Origin: Mycolicibacterium boenickei
Lineage (GTDB): Bacteria; Actinomycetota; Actinomycetes; Mycobacteriales; Mycobacteriaceae
Reading direction: 5' to 3'
DNA length: 64,000 nucleotides
NCBI RefSeq assembly: GCF_010731295.1
Contig: NZ_AP022579.1
Location: 3,348,001 to 3,412,000, forward strand
This document shows positions 1 to 8,680 of this stretch, piece after piece. Position 1 is the stretch's first letter. Each line of letters starts with the position of its first letter. The notes beneath the pieces were generated by a model. It saw nothing but the letters and a program-made list of their open reading frames with translations. It made no database searches and was not told where the DNA came from. The translations under genes were made by a program, and so were the position numbers.

Positions 1-545
1 CTCCGGAGGCCAAGCGGTTGTACACCGACGGGAACGTGCGTCCCGGTGTCGAGATCCGGCTCGGGCCGGACGGCGAGATCTTCAGCCGTGGACCGGATCT
101 GTGCCTCGGCTACACCGACGATGCGCTCACCGCAAAGCATTTCGACGCCGACGGCTGGTACCGCACCGGGGACATCGGGGTGCTGGACGAGGACGGGTAC
201 CTGACAATCACCGATCGCACCACCGATCTCATCATCCGCGGCGGCGAGAACATCAGCGCGCTGGAGGTCGAGGAGGTGCTACTCGGCCTGCCGGACGTGA
301 TCGAGGCGATCGTGGTGGCCGCGCCTGACGCACGCCTGGGGGAGCGGGTGGCCGCGGTGCTGCGGGTGCGCGAGGGCGGCACGATGCCCACCCTCGATCA
401 GGTCCGGTCGCATTTCGAGTCCAACGGCGTAGCCCGGCAGAAGTGGCCGGAAGAGCTACATCTGGCCCAAGACTTTCCCCGCACGGCCAGCGGGAAGGTG
501 CAGAAGTTCGTCATCCGTCAGGAGATTGCTGCAATCGCCCGGTGA
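1..545 (+). CDS. Acyl-CoA synthetase (AMP-binding), C-terminal part, cut by window start
   Basis: Only the last ~180 codons are present; the frame is open from base 3 and the true start lies before the window. The remaining part is the C-terminal half of an adenylate-forming enzyme: a GWYRTGD motif, the hinge region RTTDLIIRGGENIS, and the terminal PRTASGKVQK motif whose lysine takes part in adenylation. The family activates carboxylic acids to acyl-adenylates and then CoA thioesters; the substrate cannot be told from this fragment. It is followed after 79 bases by an amidohydrolase and a second acyl-CoA synthetase on the same strand, suggesting one catabolic cluster. The TTG at 18 is internal and not a real start. 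Confidence 0.9.
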   Translation, partial: PEAKRLYTDGNVRPGVEIRLGPDGEIFSRGPDLCLGYTDDALTAKHFDADGWYRTGDIGVLDEDGYLTITDRTTDLIIRGGENISALEVEEVLLGLPDVIEAIVVAAPDARLGERVAAVLRVREGGTMPTLDQVRSHFESNGVARQKWPEELHLAQDFPRTASGKVQKFVIRQEIAAIAR

Positions 546-587
546 GCAGCCCTCGGGCAGAGATGGGGATTGCGGCAGGTATCAAGT

Positions 588-602
588 GAGAATATGATTC
601 TC
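588..602. promoter_or_regulatory. Inverted repeat GAGAA-N5-TTCTC, candidate repressor operator
   Basis: A perfect 15-base palindrome, GAGAATATGATTCTC, lies 22 bases upstream of the amidohydrolase start, between the promoter region and the ribosome binding site. Its size and position suit a TetR-type operator. A second site of the same GAGAA-N5-TTCTC form is found at 27270-27284. The regulator is not identified. Confidence 0.4.
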
Positions 603-624
603 TCGAATTGCAAAGGAGTTTTCC

Positions 625-1815
625 ATGGGGCAACTGTCGCATAGGGTCGACATTCCGTTTCCGCTGTTCGACGCGGACAACCATCTCTACGAGCCGCCGG
701 AGGCGATGACCAAGTACCTCCCCAAGGAGTACAAGGACCTCGTCCAGTACGTGGAGGTCAACGGCCGCACCAAGATCGCGATCGACGGCCACATCAGCAA
801 CTACATCCCGAACCCGACCTTCTCGCATGTCGCCAAGCCGGGTGCTTGGGAGGAGTACTTCAAGTTCGGCAACCCGGATGGCAAGAGCAAGCGCGAGCTG
901 TTCGGTGAGCCGATGCGGTCCATCCCGGCATTCTTCGAGCCGGCTCCCCGCCTGGAGCTGATGAACGAGCTCGGCGTCGATCGCTCGCTGATGTTCCCGA
1001 CGCTGGCCAGCCTCATCGAGGAGCGGCTGCGCGACAACCCGGTCGCCATCCACGTCATCATCCACTCGCTCAACCAGTGGCTCGATGAGGTCTGGGGCTT
1101 CAACTACCAGAACCGCATCTTCGTCACCCCGGTCATCACCCTGCCGATCGTCGACAAGGCGATCGAGGAGCTGGAGTGGGCGGTCAAGCGCGGTGCCCGC
1201 GCCATTCTGGTTCGACCCGCCCCGGTGCCCGGCTTCCGCGGCCCGCGCTCGTTCGCGTTGCCCGAGTTCGACCCCTTCTGGGAGCGCTGCGTCGAGTACG
1301 ACGTGTTCGTCGGCATGCACTCCTCGGACAGCGGCTACTCGCGCTACACCTCGGAATGGGACGGCACGGTGCAGGAGATGCTCCCGTTCCAGACCAACGC
1401 CATGTCGATCCTCAACGAGTGGCGCCCGATCCAGGATGCCGTGGCCTCCTGGGTCATCCACGGTGCGCTGTTCCGCCACCCGAAGCTCAAGGTCGGCATC
1501 GTCGAAGCCGGCTCGAAATGGATGTTCCCGCTGCTGGATTCGATGGCAGAGGTGTACAAGAAGGCTCCTGAGGCTTTCCTCGGTAACCCGATCGAGGAGA
1601 TCAAGAACCGCATCTACGTCAGCCCGTTCTACGAGGAGGGTATCGACGATCTGATCAACCTCATCGGTGTCGATCAGGTGCTGTACGGCTCCGATTGGCC
1701 GCACCCGGAGGGCTTGGCGGAGCCCACCCACTACGTGACGGCGCTTGAGCACCTCGCTGTGGAGGATCAGGCCAAGATCATGGGTGGAAACCTGGGCCGC
1801 CTCGTCACCACCTAA
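625..1815 (+). CDS. Amidohydrolase family protein (metal-dependent, amidohydro_2 type)
   Basis: A 396-residue protein with the (beta/alpha)8 amidohydrolase pattern of the ACMSD/gamma-resorcylate decarboxylase branch. It opens with FDADNHLYEP (about residues 14-23), where family members usually have DxH as first metal ligands; here the spacing is DxDNH. Near the C terminus is GSDWPHPEG (about 355-363), the typical metal-binding aspartate strand. These enzymes hydrolyse or decarboxylate ring-derived or carboxylate substrates in the cytoplasm; the substrate here is unknown. The ATG at 625 is preceded by AAAGGAG at a good distance. The next gene, an acyl-CoA synthetase, starts 3 bases after the stop, so the two are probably co-transcribed and act on one catabolic intermediate. 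Confidence 0.85.
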   Translation: MGQLSHRVDIPFPLFDADNHLYEPPEAMTKYLPKEYKDLVQYVEVNGRTKIAIDGHISNYIPNPTFSHVAKPGAWEEYFKFGNPDGKSKRELFGEPMRSIPAFFEPAPRLELMNELGVDRSLMFPTLASLIEERLRDNPVAIHVIIHSLNQWLDEVWGFNYQNRIFVTPVITLPIVDKAIEELEWAVKRGARAILVRPAPVPGFRGPRSFALPEFDPFWERCVEYDVFVGMHSSDSGYSRYTSEWDGTVQEMLPFQTNAMSILNEWRPIQDAVASWVIHGALFRHPKLKVGIVEAGSKWMFPLLDSMAEVYKKAPEAFLGNPIEEIKNRIYVSPFYEEGIDDLINLIGVDQVLYGSDWPHPEGLAEPTHYVTALEHLAVEDQAKIMGGNLGRLVTT

Positions 1816-1818
1816 CGG

Positions 1819-3297
1819 GTGGCGAACTGGCAGACCATCCCCGAGATGGTCTTGAGTGCGGCGGACCGGTTCGGCGACGCCGAAGCTGTCGTCGACGGTC
1901 CGCTGCGTCTGTCCTTCACCGAACTCGTCGAGCGCATCCGGAAGGCTTCGGGTGCGTTCGCCGAGTTCGGCGTCGCCAAGGGGGACCGGGTCGCGGTCTG
2001 GGCTCCCAACTCGGCCGAGTGGATCATCGCGGCCTTCGGCATCATGGCCGCAGGCGGCGTACTGGTCCCGGTCAACACCCGGTTCAAGACCGACGAGGCC
2101 GCCGACGTGGTGGCGCGCAGCGGCGCCAAGGCGGTGATGGTCCAAAAGGGTTTCCTCGGGCAGGATTTCACGTTCGCCGAGACCGATGTCGATGTCCCGG
2201 CCATCGACCTGAAGTCGGACTTCCTGACCAGTGGCAGCCCTTTCACGCGGGATGTGGCGCCCACCGACATCGCCGATGTCATCTTCACCTCGGGCACCAC
2301 CGGCAGGCCCAAGGGCGCGATGATGAACCACCGCCAGACGCTGCGGGCCTACGAGGAGTGGGCCACCCTGGCGGATCTGCGCGAGGGCGACCGCTACCTG
2401 ATGATCAACCCGTACTTCCATACTTTCGGGTTGAAGGCAGGTCTGGTGGCGTCATTCCTGCGGGGCGCGACGATGCTGCCGGTGGCCGTTTTCGACGTCG
2501 AGAACGTCGTGGAACTCATTGAGCGCGAACGCATCACGATGCTGCCCGGCCCGCCCACGCTGTACCACTCGCTGCTGGCCGTCGCGGACAGCGATCGGCT
2601 CTCGACGCTGCGGGCCGGGGTGACCGGCGCCGCCGACATCCCGGTGGAACTGGTGCGTCGAATCCGAGACGACCTGCCGTTCCAGACGTTGATGACCGGC
2701 TACGGCCTCACCGAGGCGGGCAACGTCACGCTGTCCCGGCCCGGCGACTCAGCCGAGGACGTGGCGACCACCGCCGGGCTGCCGTGTGAGGGGGTCGATG
2801 TCCGCATCGCCGACGACACCGAGGTGCTGGTGCGCGGATACAACGTGATGCAGGGCTACTTGGATGATCCGACGGCCACCGCTGAGGCGATCGACTCCGA
2901 CGGCTGGCTGCACACCGGCGACCTCGGCGAGTTCACCGAGTCCGGTCGGCTGCGGATCGTGGGACGCAAGAAAGACATGTTCATCGTCGGCGGATTCAAC
3001 GCCTATCCGGCCGAGATCGAGGGGTTCCTGCTCGAGCATCCGGCGATCGCGCAGGTTGCGGTTATCGGCGTCCCCGACGAGCGGATGGGCCAGGTCGGCA
3101 AGGCGTTCGTGGTGCTGCGGGACGAGCCGGGTGCTTCGGGGACCGCCGCCGAGGAATTGATCGCCTGGAGCCGCGAGCGAATGGCCGGCTACAAAGTGCC
3201 CCGGTATGTCGAGTTCCTCGACGAACTACCACTCAACGCCACCGGCAAGGTGATGAAGAATGAGCTTGAGGCGCAGGTAGCGGCCAATTCGGGCTAA
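1819..3297 (+). CDS. Acyl-CoA synthetase (FadD family)
   Basis: A complete 492-residue AMP-dependent synthetase. Visible motifs: TSGTTGRPKG (P-loop-like, about 157-166), YGLTEAG (about 295-301), WLHTGDLG, the hinge GRKKDMFIVGG (from about 382) and NATGKVMKN with the catalytic lysine near 477. It should convert a carboxylic acid to its CoA ester using ATP. It starts with GTG, 3 bases after the amidohydrolase stop, indicating translational coupling. The overall architecture resembles FadD3/FadD17-type enzymes for steroid-ring or branched acids, but no substrate-specific residue could be recognised and the neighbours are not the cholesterol cluster, so no symbol is given. Confidence 0.88.
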   Translation: MANWQTIPEMVLSAADRFGDAEAVVDGPLRLSFTELVERIRKASGAFAEFGVAKGDRVAVWAPNSAEWIIAAFGIMAAGGVLVPVNTRFKTDEAADVVARSGAKAVMVQKGFLGQDFTFAETDVDVPAIDLKSDFLTSGSPFTRDVAPTDIADVIFTSGTTGRPKGAMMNHRQTLRAYEEWATLADLREGDRYLMINPYFHTFGLKAGLVASFLRGATMLPVAVFDVENVVELIERERITMLPGPPTLYHSLLAVADSDRLSTLRAGVTGAADIPVELVRRIRDDLPFQTLMTGYGLTEAGNVTLSRPGDSAEDVATTAGLPCEGVDVRIADDTEVLVRGYNVMQGYLDDPTATAEAIDSDGWLHTGDLGEFTESGRLRIVGRKKDMFIVGGFNAYPAEIEGFLLEHPAIAQVAVIGVPDERMGQVGKAFVVLRDEPGASGTAAEELIAWSRERMAGYKVPRYVEFLDELPLNATGKVMKNELEAQVAANSG

Positions 3298-3393
3298 GTG
3301 AACGCACAGCGCGTAAACATCATTTCCGCAGGTAAATGGCCATTTAAGTGCCTACCGCCGATGATGTACTCTCGGGTCACTACCGCAAACTGA

Positions 3394-3410
3394 TAACGTA
3401 ATTCTCGTTA
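3394..3410. promoter_or_regulatory. Inverted repeat TAACG-N7-CGTTA, candidate operator
   Basis: Within the 143-base gap before the Mce-associated pair, a 5-base inverted repeat TAACG/CGTTA flanks seven A/T-rich bases, about 30 bases upstream of the start codon. It could be a repressor site for the downstream pair. The evidence is symmetry and position only. Confidence 0.25.
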
Positions 3411-3440
3411 AGCAGGCTGCTGAACGGACAGGAGGTCGGC

Positions 3441-4298
3441 ATGCCGTCCCGCAAGCCTTCGTCGCCGGTACTCGATACTAGCGAAGATGACGCGTCACCG
3501 AGCGACGCACAGAAGTTGGCCGAACAGGCCGAAGCGGAGGCGGCCGAGGCCGTGGCGGCCGCCGCACGCGCCCGGGCCCGCGCCATCCGGTTGCGCAACG
3601 AGGCCGCTGCCGACCCCGCGGACGTCACCGAGTCCGACGACAGCACGACCGATGGCACCGATACCCCGGAGATCATCGACACGACCGCGGTAGACGCGGA
3701 GTCAGAGGCCGTCGAGGCCCCACCGGTCGAGGAAGCCGAAGGAGCGGAAACCGGGCCCGACGCGGAAGCAGTCGAGGCGAAGTCGTCGCGCCTGCCGCGG
3801 GTGCGGGTGTCCCGTCTGTTCTGGAAGGTGCTGGCGAGCTGCCTGACGCTCATCGTCATCGCCGGACTGCTCGCCGCCAGCGGCTGGATGATCTGGCACC
3901 ACCGCCAGGCGCAGCATCGCGAGCAGTTGACCGCCGAGTACACCGCGGCGGCCCGCCAGACCGTCGTCACGCTGATGTCGCTGGACTTCAACCACGCCCA
4001 AGATGCCGTCAAGAACATCCTCGACAACTCCACCGGCGAATTCCGGGAAGATTTCGAGGCTCAGTCGAAAGACTTCGTCAAGCTGGCCCAGGACGCGAAG
4101 GTGGTGACCGAGGCCAACGTCACCGGCGCCGCCGTGGACAGCATGAGCGACGACAAGGCCGTCGTCCTCGTGGCGGTGAACACCAAGGTCACCAACACCA
4201 CCGGGGCCAATCAGCAACCGCGCCCGTGGCGGGTGGCCGTGGACATGGTCCGCGAGGGTGACCAGATGAAGCTGTCGAAAGTCGAGTTCGTGCCGTGA
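3441..4298 (+). CDS. Mce-associated membrane protein
   Basis: A 285-residue single-pass membrane protein. The first ~125 residues are Ala/Glu/Asp-rich and probably cytoplasmic with coiled-coil character; a transmembrane segment follows at about 130-155, then a ~130-residue extracytoplasmic domain (TAAARQTVVTLMSLDF, ILDNSTGEFREDFE, VNTKVTNTTGANQQPRPWRVAVDM) typical of the Mce-associated (Mas) family, which has an NTF2-like fold. Family members assist Mce lipid importers; no mce operon is visible here, so the partner is unknown. The pair resembles the Rv1363c/Rv1362c type of orphan Mas genes. The ATG at 3441 follows AGGAGG. The next gene overlaps by 4 bases. Confidence 0.8.
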   Translation: MPSRKPSSPVLDTSEDDASPSDAQKLAEQAEAEAAEAVAAAARARARAIRLRNEAAADPADVTESDDSTTDGTDTPEIIDTTAVDAESEAVEAPPVEEAEGAETGPDAEAVEAKSSRLPRVRVSRLFWKVLASCLTLIVIAGLLAASGWMIWHHRQAQHREQLTAEYTAAARQTVVTLMSLDFNHAQDAVKNILDNSTGEFREDFEAQSKDFVKLAQDAKVVTEANVTGAAVDSMSDDKAVVLVAVNTKVTNTTGANQQPRPWRVAVDMVREGDQMKLSKVEFVP

Positions 4299-4969
4299 GC
4301 CTGGATCAGGAAACCAAAGAGACCGTGAAAGACGACACCTCGACGGCCGTCGAGGTCGACGACACCGAGGTGACCGCCGAGACGGAAGAGACCGTCGAAG
4401 CCGCCGAGGAACAGGCTGAAGCCGATACGGCGGACGACACCGACGCGGCCGCTTCCGAGCCCCCGGGAGGTTGGCTCCAGAAGCTCAAGAGGCAGTGGTT
4501 CCCGCTGGCACTCGTGGTCGCGCTGATCGTGTCGGCCGCTCTGGCCGGATGGCTGTACTTCGGTCAGTTCCGCACCGATCAGCAGACCGGGCCGGCCGCG
4601 TCGGCGACGGTGCTCAAGGCTGCGAACGACGGCACAGTCGCTCTGTTGAGCTACGCGCCCGACAGCCTCGACCGCGATTTCACCGCCGCCAAGTCCCACC
4701 TGACCGGGGACTTCCTGTCGTACTACACCCAGTTCACGCAGGAGATTGTCGCTCCCGCCGCCAAGCAGAAGTCGGTCAAGACCGCCGCGGCCATCGTGCG
4801 CTCGGCTGTCTCGGAGATCCACCCGGATTCGGCGACTGTGCTCGTGTTCGTCAATCAGGCCACCACCAGCGCCGAGAACCCCAACGGGAGCTTCGCGGCC
4901 AGCGCCGTCAAAGTCGGGATGAGCAAGATCGACGGCAACTGGCTGATCTCGTCGTTCGACCCGGTGTAG
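4295..4969 (+). CDS. Mce-associated membrane protein, second of pair
   Basis: A 224-residue paralogue of the preceding gene: a Glu/Asp/Thr-rich cytoplasmic N terminus (residues 1-60), one transmembrane helix at about 70-90 (PLALVVALIVSAALAGWLYF), and an extracytoplasmic domain with LLSYAPDSLDRDFTAAKSHL and GDFLSYYTQFTQEIV that matches the Mas family pattern. The GTG at 4295 overlaps the stop of the first gene (GTGA), so the two are translationally coupled and probably form a heteromeric envelope complex. Both have unusually acidic N-terminal tails. Function beyond envelope lipid transport support is unknown. Confidence 0.78.
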   Translation: MSLDQETKETVKDDTSTAVEVDDTEVTAETEETVEAAEEQAEADTADDTDAAASEPPGGWLQKLKRQWFPLALVVALIVSAALAGWLYFGQFRTDQQTGPAASATVLKAANDGTVALLSYAPDSLDRDFTAAKSHLTGDFLSYYTQFTQEIVAPAAKQKSVKTAAAIVRSAVSEIHPDSATVLVFVNQATTSAENPNGSFAASAVKVGMSKIDGNWLISSFDPV

Positions 4970-4986
4970 CGGCCGGTGCCGCGGGA

Positions 4987-5103
4987 TCAGTCCTGCGCGT
5001 GACGCTCGTACGCCCAGCGCTCCAGCCAGGTCTGTAGTTCGTGCACGGCCAACGCTGTGATCAGCGCGCTGACCCCGGCGAGGACGAGCAGTAGCGCAGT
5101 CAT
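4987..5103 (-). CDS. 38-residue small membrane protein overlapping the SARP gene
   Basis: A short frame begins at an ATG on the minus strand at 5103 that overlaps the stop of the SARP-like gene (ATGA) and runs to 4987. The peptide begins MTALLLVLAGVSALITALAV, a single hydrophobic helix, followed by a short amphipathic, charged tail with LERWAYERHAQD. The overlap implies translational coupling. It may be a membrane tether or sensor for the regulator, or merely a conserved small protein. It has no recognised family. Evidence is the coupled start and clean hydrophobic/charged layout. Confidence 0.5.
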   Translation of the reverse strand: MTALLLVLAGVSALITALAVHELQTWLERWAYERHAQD

Positions 5104-5708
5104 GGCCGGCACCCCGCGTTGTCGTTGTGGTGGCGGCCGCCGTGCGACCCCGGACGTGAGCCAGGGACCGCGTAGTGCGTTACCTGCCTTGCGGGGCTGT
5201 CTGGCGCGTCCAGGACCGATCGTTTGATGGCCCGATAGCGGTCGCGCTCGGCGGCACACCAGGGGTCGGGCCAGCCTTCGAGCAGGTCGCCGCTTCGTGC
5301 CAGCCGGCGCAGGACAGGGTGACTGGTCGCAGGTGCCGGACGTCCGTCGATCACTGCCATTGCCTCGTGCAGCGCGAGGGCCTCGTGCCAGTCGACCTTC
5401 ACCTCGGGAGCCAGGCTGACGTATTGATGCTCCACCACGAGCAGGCAGTCGGCGCCCAACGGTCGGAGTCGCCACAGGGCGGAGCGCAGTGAGGACACCG
5501 CCTTCTGCGGCGGGCTGCCGGGCCACAGCAAGTCGCACACCCAGCTACGGTGCAGCTCGCGACGCTTCACAGCGGTCAGTGCCACCAACCGGCGACATGA
5601 CGGCGGCAGCACCACCGGCTCCATGTCTCGGTAGACGGCGAACTCGCCGAGGAGGTTCAGCGTGAATTGCTTGGACACACGATCATCCTCGAGCCTGGCC
5701 GCGGCCAT
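5100..5708 (-). CDS. Short SARP/AfsR-type transcriptional regulator
   Basis: A 202-residue protein whose N-terminal half matches the winged-helix domain of SARP/EmbR regulators: LNLLGEFAVYRD (about 15-26), VLPPSCRRLVALTAV, WPGSPPQKAVSSLRSALWRLR (about 63-83, recognition helix region) and an adjoining beta-hairpin. The bacterial transcriptional activation (BTAD) domain normally follows for ~150 residues; here only its start (WHEALALHEAM ... LLEGWPDPWCAAERDRYRAIK) is present before an unrelated Arg/His-rich tail. No continuation of BTAD is seen in the other minus frames, so it is a shortened protein rather than a simple frameshift. It overlaps a 38-residue membrane peptide downstream. Targets are unknown. 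The start could be the ATG at 5708 or an in-frame GTG about 11 codons later. Confidence 0.7.
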   Translation of the reverse strand: MAAARLEDDRVSKQFTLNLLGEFAVYRDMEPVVLPPSCRRLVALTAVKRRELHRSWVCDLLWPGSPPQKAVSSLRSALWRLRPLGADCLLVVEHQYVSLAPEVKVDWHEALALHEAMAVIDGRPAPATSHPVLRRLARSGDLLEGWPDPWCAAERDRYRAIKRSVLDAPDSPARQVTHYAVPGSRPGSHGGRHHNDNAGCRP

Positions 5709-5715
5709 GACATCA

Positions 5716-5727
5716 GTAGTGCACTAC
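5716..5727. promoter_or_regulatory. Perfect 12-base palindrome upstream of the SARP gene
   Basis: GTAGTGCACTAC lies 8 bases upstream of the SARP start, in the divergent gap shared with ltrA. The symmetry nearly extends to CAG/CTG on both sides. It is a possible autoregulatory site or an operator for a factor acting on both divergent genes. Confidence 0.35.
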
Positions 5728-5832
5728 CTGTATTTGGCGCACAATTCCGCCACCACGCCGTAGACAATCCGTGGCCCGATGCCCTGATGCGGTGGAATTG
5801 CGGTGAGATCTGGCGAGAAAGGGACATACAAG

Positions 5833-7101
5833 GTGAACGAGGAGAGGCCGAGTCCGGTTCAAACTCACCGGTTGAGCCGGATGACCGGACGTGACCCGCA
5901 TGAGCAGCACCGGGTGGCGACCCCGCTGGAGCTGTTGTTCGACCTGACCTTTGTGATCGCCTTCGGCGTGGCGGCCTCGCAGCTCGCGCACCTGATGGCG
6001 GAGGGGCACGTATCGGCCGGACTCGCGGGTTTCGGGTTCTCCGCCTTCGCGATCTGGTGGGCGTGGATGAACTTCACCTGGTTCGCATCGGCCTATGACA
6101 CCGACGACTGGATCTACCGGGTGATGACGATGCTGCAGATGGTCGGCGTCATCATCCTGGCCATGGGCATCCCGCCCGTCTTCGCCTCCATCGAACACGG
6201 CGGGCACGTCGACAACGTGGTGATGGTGGCCGGTTATGTGGTGATGCGAATTGCCTTGGTGGGGCAGTGGTTACGGGCCGCCGTGCAGGATCCGCCCCGC
6301 CGGTCCGCTTGCCTGACCTACGCATCCGCCGTCGTCATCGCCCAGATCGGGTGGGTGGTGCAGATCTTCGTCCAGACCTCCCTGACGGTCTTCTTCGTCA
6401 CCGCATTGGTGCTGATGGTCGTGGAGATCGGCGGGCCGATCCTGGCCGAGCGCCGGATGGGCGGCACCCCATGGCACGCCCATCATGTCGCCGAGCGCTA
6501 TGGACTGCTCGCGATCATCGCGTTGGGCGAGGGAGTGGTCGGCACGGTGGCATCCCTGACCGCGGCGGTGGGGGAGCACGGCTGGTCCACCGATGCGATC
6601 CTGCTCGTAGCCTCCGGTATCGGGCTGACCTTCGGGATGTGGTGGGTGTACTTCCTGGTGCCGGCCGGGGCGCTGCTGCATGCCCAGCGCACGCTGTCGT
6701 TCTGGTACGGGTATCTGCATCTGGCGGTGTTCGCGGCGATTGTGGCCACCGGCGCGGGATTACACGTGGCGGCTTACTACATCGACGGTGAATCGAAGCT
6801 GGATTCCGTCGACACCGTGCTGGCAGTGGCGATCCCGGTGGGCGTCTATCTGGCGGCGATGTTCGTCATCTACTCGTTCTTGGTGGCGGATTTCGATCTG
6901 CTGCACGCACTTCTGCTGGTGCTGGCCGCGGCCGCCCTTGTGGCTGCGGTGGCGCTCGCCGCCCATGGGACGCCGATGGCGGTCTGTCTGCTGGTCGTCA
7001 CCGCGGCACCGGTGGTCGTGGTCATCGGGTTCGAGGCGGTCGGGCATCGGCACGCCGCCGAGATCGTCGGCCGGCGCCTTGATGTTCACCGGCCCGGGTG
7101 A
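5833..7101 (+). CDS. Low temperature requirement protein A (LtrA) family membrane protein
   Basis: A polytopic membrane protein of about 422 residues with the LtrA family signature near the N terminus: VTPLELLFDLTFVIAF-type sequence (ATPLELLFDLTFV), then YDTDDWIYRVMTMLQMVGV and HVAERYGLLAIIALGEGVVGT. About ten to twelve hydrophobic helices can be counted. LtrA was named from Listeria growth at low temperature; its molecular role is not established. I chose the GTG at 5833, preceded by GAGAAAGGGA with 8 bases spacing; an upstream in-frame GTG at 5803 lacks such a site. The 3' end overlaps by 16 bases with the convergent MFS gene. Confidence 0.85.
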   Translation: MNEERPSPVQTHRLSRMTGRDPHEQHRVATPLELLFDLTFVIAFGVAASQLAHLMAEGHVSAGLAGFGFSAFAIWWAWMNFTWFASAYDTDDWIYRVMTMLQMVGVIILAMGIPPVFASIEHGGHVDNVVMVAGYVVMRIALVGQWLRAAVQDPPRRSACLTYASAVVIAQIGWVVQIFVQTSLTVFFVTALVLMVVEIGGPILAERRMGGTPWHAHHVAERYGLLAIIALGEGVVGTVASLTAAVGEHGWSTDAILLVASGIGLTFGMWWVYFLVPAGALLHAQRTLSFWYGYLHLAVFAAIVATGAGLHVAAYYIDGESKLDSVDTVLAVAIPVGVYLAAMFVIYSFLVADFDLLHALLLVLAAAALVAAVALAAHGTPMAVCLLVVTAAPVVVVIGFEAVGHRHAAEIVGRRLDVHRPG

Positions 7102-8354
7102 GTCTCGAAGCTTTCCAACAGCATTCGTTCCTGCTCGGCGGCCAGCAGCCGTCGGGTCTTGGTGCGGGTGATCAGGATTCCGATCGTGGCCAGGATCCAC
7201 ACCGCGTATTGCACCGACCAGGCCAGCCGGAACGACGCGAACGAGTAGCTGTCGGTGCCGGACAGGATCAGGCCCATCGCCTGCATCACGAGGAGCGCAG
7301 CCAGGAAGCCGCCCATGTTCACCATGCCCTGGGCCGTGCCCAGCGTGTGGCTCGGATTGAAGGTCCGGGCGAAGTCGAAGCCGACCATCGAACCCGGGCC
7401 GCCCACCGAGATGACGACGATGAGCACCACCAACAGCCACACGGGCGCCGGGCCGGGCAAGGCCAGCACCACGGTCCAGATCAGGGCATTGCTGGCGATG
7501 ATCCACAGCACCAACCGTGACCTGCGGTGCGGATGACGGCCGGTGAATATGCCGATCATGATTCCGGCCGAGATGGCGGCGACCACCGAGACGGTCAGCA
7601 GGGAGCCTGCCGCGGTCTCCGAAAGTCCCTGCGCCACCGTCAGGTAGGGCACTCCCCACATCAATGCGAACACCGTTACCGAGAACTGGGTGCCCATATG
7701 GGTGAAGAATCCGAGCCTTGTTCCCGGCCGCAGCCAGACGGTCTTGATGCGGGACAGGGTGGTGTGCAAGGAGATCGGCTCGGATGTCAGCGCGGAACCG
7801 TGCGGCGTATTGCGAATCAGGGCCAGCGCCAACACGATCACCACGATGCCGAAGGCCGCGACCGACAGGTATGCCGGCGTCCAGCCGGAGCCGGTGAGGA
7901 TGGCGAGGAATGGGACCGCGGAAAGGACCTGCCCCAACTGTCCGCAGATTCCGGTCAGCTGCGCGACCAACGGGACGCGCTGCGGCTCGAACCAGTACGG
8001 CACCAGGCGGAGAACCGAGATGAAGGTCAATGCGTCGCCCAGACCGACGATGGCCCGGGCACCGATGGCAGCCGGAAGCGATTCGCTGAGCGCCAGGACG
8101 AGCTGGCCCGCGGTCATCAGCGCGGCCCCACAGACGATGAGTGCACGAGACCCGAACCGGTCCAACAGTAATCCGGCCGGAACCTGGGCCGCGGCGTAGA
8201 CGATCACCTGCAGCACGACGAACGTGGACAGCACACCCGGGCTCGCGGCAAACCTGTCAGCGGCCTGCAGACCCGAGACGCCGAGCGTGGTGCGGTCGAG
8301 GACCGCGATGATGTAGGCGAGTAGCCCGGCGGCCCAGACGATCCAGGGACGCAC
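7086..8354 (-). CDS. MFS permease
   Basis: A 422-residue transporter with twelve hydrophobic segments. The loop after helix 2 (LLDRFGSRALIVCGAALM) carries the MFS D-R-x-G-x-R signature and IVGLGDALTFISVLRLVPYWF is the helix 4/5 region seen in the anion:cation symporter and nitrate/nitrite-like branches. The central loop separates two six-helix bundles at about residue 195-230. Substrate is unknown. GTG at 8354 is chosen because GAAAGGTG precedes it; the longer frame to 8408 has no such site. It is divergent from a MerR-type regulator 318 bases away, which is a likely local controller. Confidence 0.85.
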   Translation of the reverse strand: MRPWIVWAAGLLAYIIAVLDRTTLGVSGLQAADRFAASPGVLSTFVVLQVIVYAAAQVPAGLLLDRFGSRALIVCGAALMTAGQLVLALSESLPAAIGARAIVGLGDALTFISVLRLVPYWFEPQRVPLVAQLTGICGQLGQVLSAVPFLAILTGSGWTPAYLSVAAFGIVVIVLALALIRNTPHGSALTSEPISLHTTLSRIKTVWLRPGTRLGFFTHMGTQFSVTVFALMWGVPYLTVAQGLSETAAGSLLTVSVVAAISAGIMIGIFTGRHPHRRSRLVLWIIASNALIWTVVLALPGPAPVWLLVVLIVVISVGGPGSMVGFDFARTFNPSHTLGTAQGMVNMGGFLAALLVMQAMGLILSGTDSYSFASFRLAWSVQYAVWILATIGILITRTKTRRLLAAEQERMLLESFETHPGR

Positions 8355-8635
8355 GCGGGCACCTTTCGTCAAATGTGTTTGTCGGGGCAGACGTACATGC
8401 TCTCGCACCGCGGGCGCCGAAGCGAACGCGTTTCTTTGTGGCGGCTGTGAATTTGGTCTCCGGACCGGCTTTGCGGCGATTCATAAAGTTGGCTGAAAAT
8501 GCATGCTCGCGTTGAAATTGTGGCGGGTGGGACTGCATATTCGCAGATCGTCGGGCTACTTTGGAACGCGCCGGAAGATCGATGCATCTTGGTGTAAATT
8601 CGCTCAGGGCATTAACGGAGGAGTAGGGTGTCGGC

Positions 8636-8680
8636 ATGAATCGATGTTCAAACCGACGCGGAGGACGTCGGCTTGGTTGA
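8636..8680 (+). CDS. Possible 14-residue leader peptide before the MerR gene
   Basis: An ATG at 8636 follows a GGAGGAG sequence and encodes an Arg-rich peptide (MNRCSNRRGGRRLG) whose TGA at 8678-8680 overlaps the TTG start of the MerR gene at 8673. The MerR gene has only a weak TTG start, so coupled re-initiation from this leader would explain its translation. Evidence is geometry only; it may be chance. Confidence 0.25.
   Translation: MNRCSNRRGGRRLG

Noticed and set aside
511..2421. 636-codon minus-strand frame over the amidohydrolase and acyl-CoA synthetase
   Set aside because: Antisense to two well-supported genes, shadow-type composition, no start signal.
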